Origin: Chloroflexota bacterium
GTDB taxonomy: Bacteria; Chloroflexota; Anaerolineae; J036; Brachytrichaceae
Length of the DNA: 10,151 nt
Direction: 5' to 3'
NCBI GenBank assembly: GCA_021813225.1
Contig: JAKALH010000069.1
Coordinates: forward strand, 1-10,151
This document shows, in pieces, positions 8,147 to 10,151 of this stretch. The notes beneath the pieces were generated by a model, which worked only from the letters and a program-made list of their open reading frames with translations, was not told the DNA's origin and ran no database searches. The position numbers and the translations under genes are program-made. Position 1 is the first letter of the stretch. The number at the start of each line of letters is the position of its first letter.

Positions 8147-8169
8147 CATTTGAATTAAAGGAGAGCGTC

Positions 8170-9177
8170 ATGGAATATCGATCTCTTGGCAGAACAGGCC
8201 TGAAGGTCAGCCCATTGTGCCTGGGCTGCATGTATTTCGGAACGCGCACCGCGCCCGAAGAAGCATACGCCATCGTCGATCGTACGCTGGCCGCCGGCAT
8301 CAACTTCTTTGATACAGCCAATGTGTATGGACGAGGGCGCAGCGAGGAAGTCACCGGCGAAGCATTCCGGCGCAACGGCAAACGGCAGCAGATTGTACTG
8401 GCGACCAAGGTACACGGTCGCATGGCTGACGACGATCCCAACATGCAGGGCAACAGCCGCCGCCATATCATCGAACAGTGCGAAGCCAGCCTGCGGCGCC
8501 TGCAGACAGACTACATCGACCTGTACCAGATTCATCGCCCGCAGTCGGATACCCCCATCGACGAAACGCTGCGCGCGCTGGACGATCTCATCCGCAGCGG
8601 CAAAGTGCGCTACATCGGCACCAGCACCTATGCCGCCTGGCAGGCCGTGGAATCGCAGTGGGTATCGCACGAACTGGGCCTGAACCGGTTTGTGTGCGAG
8701 CAGCCGCCTTATAACATCCTCGACCGGCGCATCGAACGTGAGTTGATACCTGCGCTGCGCACTTACGGCTACGGCATCATCCCATGGAGCCCGCTGGCCG
8801 GCGGTTTGTTGACGGGTAAATACCGGCGCGATCAGCCTCTGCCGCTTAATACACGCTACGGCGATATCCCCGCCGAACGCCGCGAGTCGTCGATGGGGAA
8901 GCAGACCATGGACGCCATCGAAGCGCTGATACCGCTGGCGCAAGCCAGGAATTTATCCCTGCTGGAGTTCTCTCTGGCATGGTGTATGCACCAGCCCGGA
9001 ATAACCAGCCCGATCATTGGCCCCCGCGATATGGGACAATTGGAACAGAACCTGAAAGCACTCGATGTCAAAATCAGCGACGAAGACCGTAAGGCCGTGG
9101 ACGCCGTCGTACCGCCGGGGCGCGTCGTTGCACCGCACTACGAAGCCGATTTTGGTCCGCACACCTACCGCTGGTAA
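8170..9177 (+). CDS. Aldo/keto reductase, second tandem copy
   Basis: Also 335 residues, with the tetrad at the same positions: Asp48, Tyr53, Lys80 and His122. The cofactor segment is GPRDMGQLEQNLKA (285-298). By direct comparison about 185 of the first 220 residues are identical to the preceding gene, and residues 88-114 are identical throughout. From residue 221 to about 262 the two differ strongly, then converge again (LAWC..QPG.TSPIIGPR, YEADFGPH). The pair therefore came from a tandem duplication and has diverged most in the loop region around 220-260, where AKRs often set substrate choice. AAAGGAGAG ends 4 bases before ATG 8170. It lies 18 bases before the third reductase, consistent with one transcript. 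The substrate is unknown and may differ from that of the first copy. Confidence 0.92.
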   Translation: MEYRSLGRTGLKVSPLCLGCMYFGTRTAPEEAYAIVDRTLAAGINFFDTANVYGRGRSEEVTGEAFRRNGKRQQIVLATKVHGRMADDDPNMQGNSRRHIIEQCEASLRRLQTDYIDLYQIHRPQSDTPIDETLRALDDLIRSGKVRYIGTSTYAAWQAVESQWVSHELGLNRFVCEQPPYNILDRRIERELIPALRTYGYGIIPWSPLAGGLLTGKYRRDQPLPLNTRYGDIPAERRESSMGKQTMDAIEALIPLAQARNLSLLEFSLAWCMHQPGITSPIIGPRDMGQLEQNLKALDVKISDEDRKAVDAVVPPGRVVAPHYEADFGPHTYRW

Positions 9178-9195
9178 ATATAAGGAGTAACGGAT

Positions 9196-10056
9196 ATGAT
9201 TGCCAATCTGACTTTTGGACGCACGGGACATTCCAGTAAACGAACGATATTCGGCGCCGCTGCACTAGGAAATGTAAGCCAGGCCGATGCCGATCGCACG
9301 CTGGAAGTTCTGCTGAAGTATGGCGTCAATCACATCGATACGGCAGCCAGCTACGGCGAATCGGAACTGCGCATCGGCCCGTGGATGGCCGCCCATCGCA
9401 AGGACTTCTTCCTGGCCACCAAAACCGGCGAGCGCACCTACCGGAAAGCTAAGGACGAATTCCATCGCTCGCTCGAACGTCTGCGCGTCGACTCGGTAGA
9501 CCTCATCCAGATGCACTATCTGGTGGACCCGAAAGAGTGGGAGGTGGCAATGGGGCCGGGCGGCGCGCTGGAAGCCCTGATCGAGGCGCGCGAACAGAAG
9601 CTGGTGCGCTACATCGGCGTAACCGGACACGATCTCACCGTTGCGCAGATGCACCTGCGCAGCCTGCAGCGCTACGATCTGGATTCCGTGCTGCTGCCGT
9701 ACAACTATGTGTTGTCGCAAAATGCCGCTTACATGGCCGATTTCAACAAACTGTTCGCCCTGTGCCAGGAGCGCAACATCGCCGTGCAGACGATCAAGTC
9801 GCTGGCGCGCGGCCCGTGGGGTGATAAGCCGCATACGCATGCGACCTGGTATCAACCATTGACCGACCAGAAGGAAATCGACGCAGCAGTAAACTTTGTG
9901 CTCAGCAAGCCCGGCATCTTCCTGAACACCACCGGGGACATCACCGTATTGCCGAAGGTGCTTGACGCAGCCGACCGCTTTGATGCAGAAACCGCAGAGG
10001 CAAATGCCGGCAAAGCAGTTGCCGAACTGGAACTGGAACCGCTCTTCCTGCACTGA
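9196..10056 (+). CDS. Aldo/keto reductase of a divergent subfamily
   Basis: This 286-residue protein has only distant similarity to its two neighbours. It keeps the N-terminal strand (LTFGRTGHSSKRTIFGAAALG) and the tetrad: Asp48 and Tyr53 (HIDTAASYGESE), Lys76 (LATKTGER) and His107 (IQMHYL). It is about 50 residues shorter. The C-terminal GPR....L..N cofactor motif of the neighbours is replaced by NTTGDITVLPKVLDAADRF (244-262), a form seen in the 'predicted oxidoreductase' AKR groups. It has no cysteine clusters, so it is not one of the iron-sulfur AKR-like proteins. The ribosome site AAGGAG at about 9182-9187 precedes ATG 9196. The 18-base gap after the second reductase indicates co-transcription. 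It may catalyse a different step from the first two enzymes; the substrate cannot be read from the sequence. Confidence 0.9.
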   Translation: MIANLTFGRTGHSSKRTIFGAAALGNVSQADADRTLEVLLKYGVNHIDTAASYGESELRIGPWMAAHRKDFFLATKTGERTYRKAKDEFHRSLERLRVDSVDLIQMHYLVDPKEWEVAMGPGGALEALIEAREQKLVRYIGVTGHDLTVAQMHLRSLQRYDLDSVLLPYNYVLSQNAAYMADFNKLFALCQERNIAVQTIKSLARGPWGDKPHTHATWYQPLTDQKEIDAAVNFVLSKPGIFLNTTGDITVLPKVLDAADRFDAETAEANAGKAVAELELEPLFLH

Positions 10057-10091
10057 GCCGCAGTCTGCCGCGCATAAGCGATGTGTCAACC

Positions 10092-10127
10092 GCAGCGCCC
10101 GCCTGATACCCGCATGGCGGGCGCTGC
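10092..10127 (+). terminator. 12-bp perfect hairpin after the reductase operon
   Basis: GCAGCGCCCGCC (10092-10103) and GGCGGGCGCTGC (10116-10127) are exact reverse complements around a 12-base loop, 35 bases after the stop of the last reductase. The stem is very stable and placed as a terminator would be, but it is followed by ATTACCCC rather than a T-run, so termination efficiency is uncertain. The remaining bases to 10151 show no gene. Confidence 0.55.
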
Positions 10128-10151
10128 ATTACCCCGCACCGGTGGCACCTA

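Noticed and set aside
7154..8149. Long minus-strand open frame across the first reductase (and similar ones over the second and third)
   Set aside because: Each lies opposite a clear AKR with all catalytic residues. Such long antisense frames are common in G+C-rich genes, and the translations resemble no family I know.
7139..9177. Assembly duplication of one reductase gene
   Set aside because: The copies differ at many third-codon positions and in the 220-262 region, and have different intergenic sequences and ribosome sites, so they are true paralogues.
1..10151. A defence island or new anti-phage system suggested by the hsdR piece
   Set aside because: Only a 53-residue fragment is present, without hsdM, hsdS, toxin, nuclease, CRISPR repeats or integrase. 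The rest is metabolic and transport genes.
1..10151. CRISPR array, tRNA, rRNA, insertion sequence or transposase
   Set aside because: No regularly spaced repeats, cloverleaf genes, transposase motifs or terminal inverted repeats with target duplications were seen.

Overview
The window reads as chromosomal DNA of moderately high G+C content from a bacterium. My best guess is a member of the Chloroflexota. The guess rests on two gene styles: a membrane glycosyltransferase with long C-terminal beta-sandwich extensions containing a 'YTVFTHLLDEDGRVIAQDDSQP'-like segment, and a very large double-FtsX permease. No rRNA, tRNA or marker gene is present to confirm it.

Layout. Bases 1-275 hold a broken piece of a type I restriction subunit (HsdR C-terminal helical region) on the minus strand. 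It abuts the 3' part of a membrane glycosyltransferase on the plus strand (about 269-2095). The nominal frame 35-2095 is an accidental fusion across that junction. Facing it, with only 7 bases between the stop codons, is a minus-strand pair: an FtsX-type permease (6185-3282), then an M24 Xaa-Pro-type aminopeptidase (3239-2103). A divergent intergenic region (6186-6330) separates this pair from a plus-strand series: a GH29 alpha-L-fucosidase that has lost its catalytic centre by an in-frame internal deletion (6331-7029), then three aldo/keto reductases (7139-8146, 8170-9177, 9196-10056) spaced like an operon. The series ends at a 12-bp perfect hairpin (10092-10127).

How the genes fit together. 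The three reductases have strong ribosome binding sites and 18-23 base gaps, so they are probably co-transcribed. The first two are close paralogues from a tandem duplication; the third is a distant AKR subfamily. Their place after a fucosidase suggests sugar or polyol oxidoreduction, but the sequence does not show a substrate. The permease and peptidase probably form a second operon, and no ABC ATPase is visible.

The most notable features are the two breaks (glycosyltransferase/hsdR and GH29), each of which leaves an open reading frame. Either this is a decaying locus shaped by deletions, or the assembly has lost sequence at two places. I did not find a convincing new biological system.
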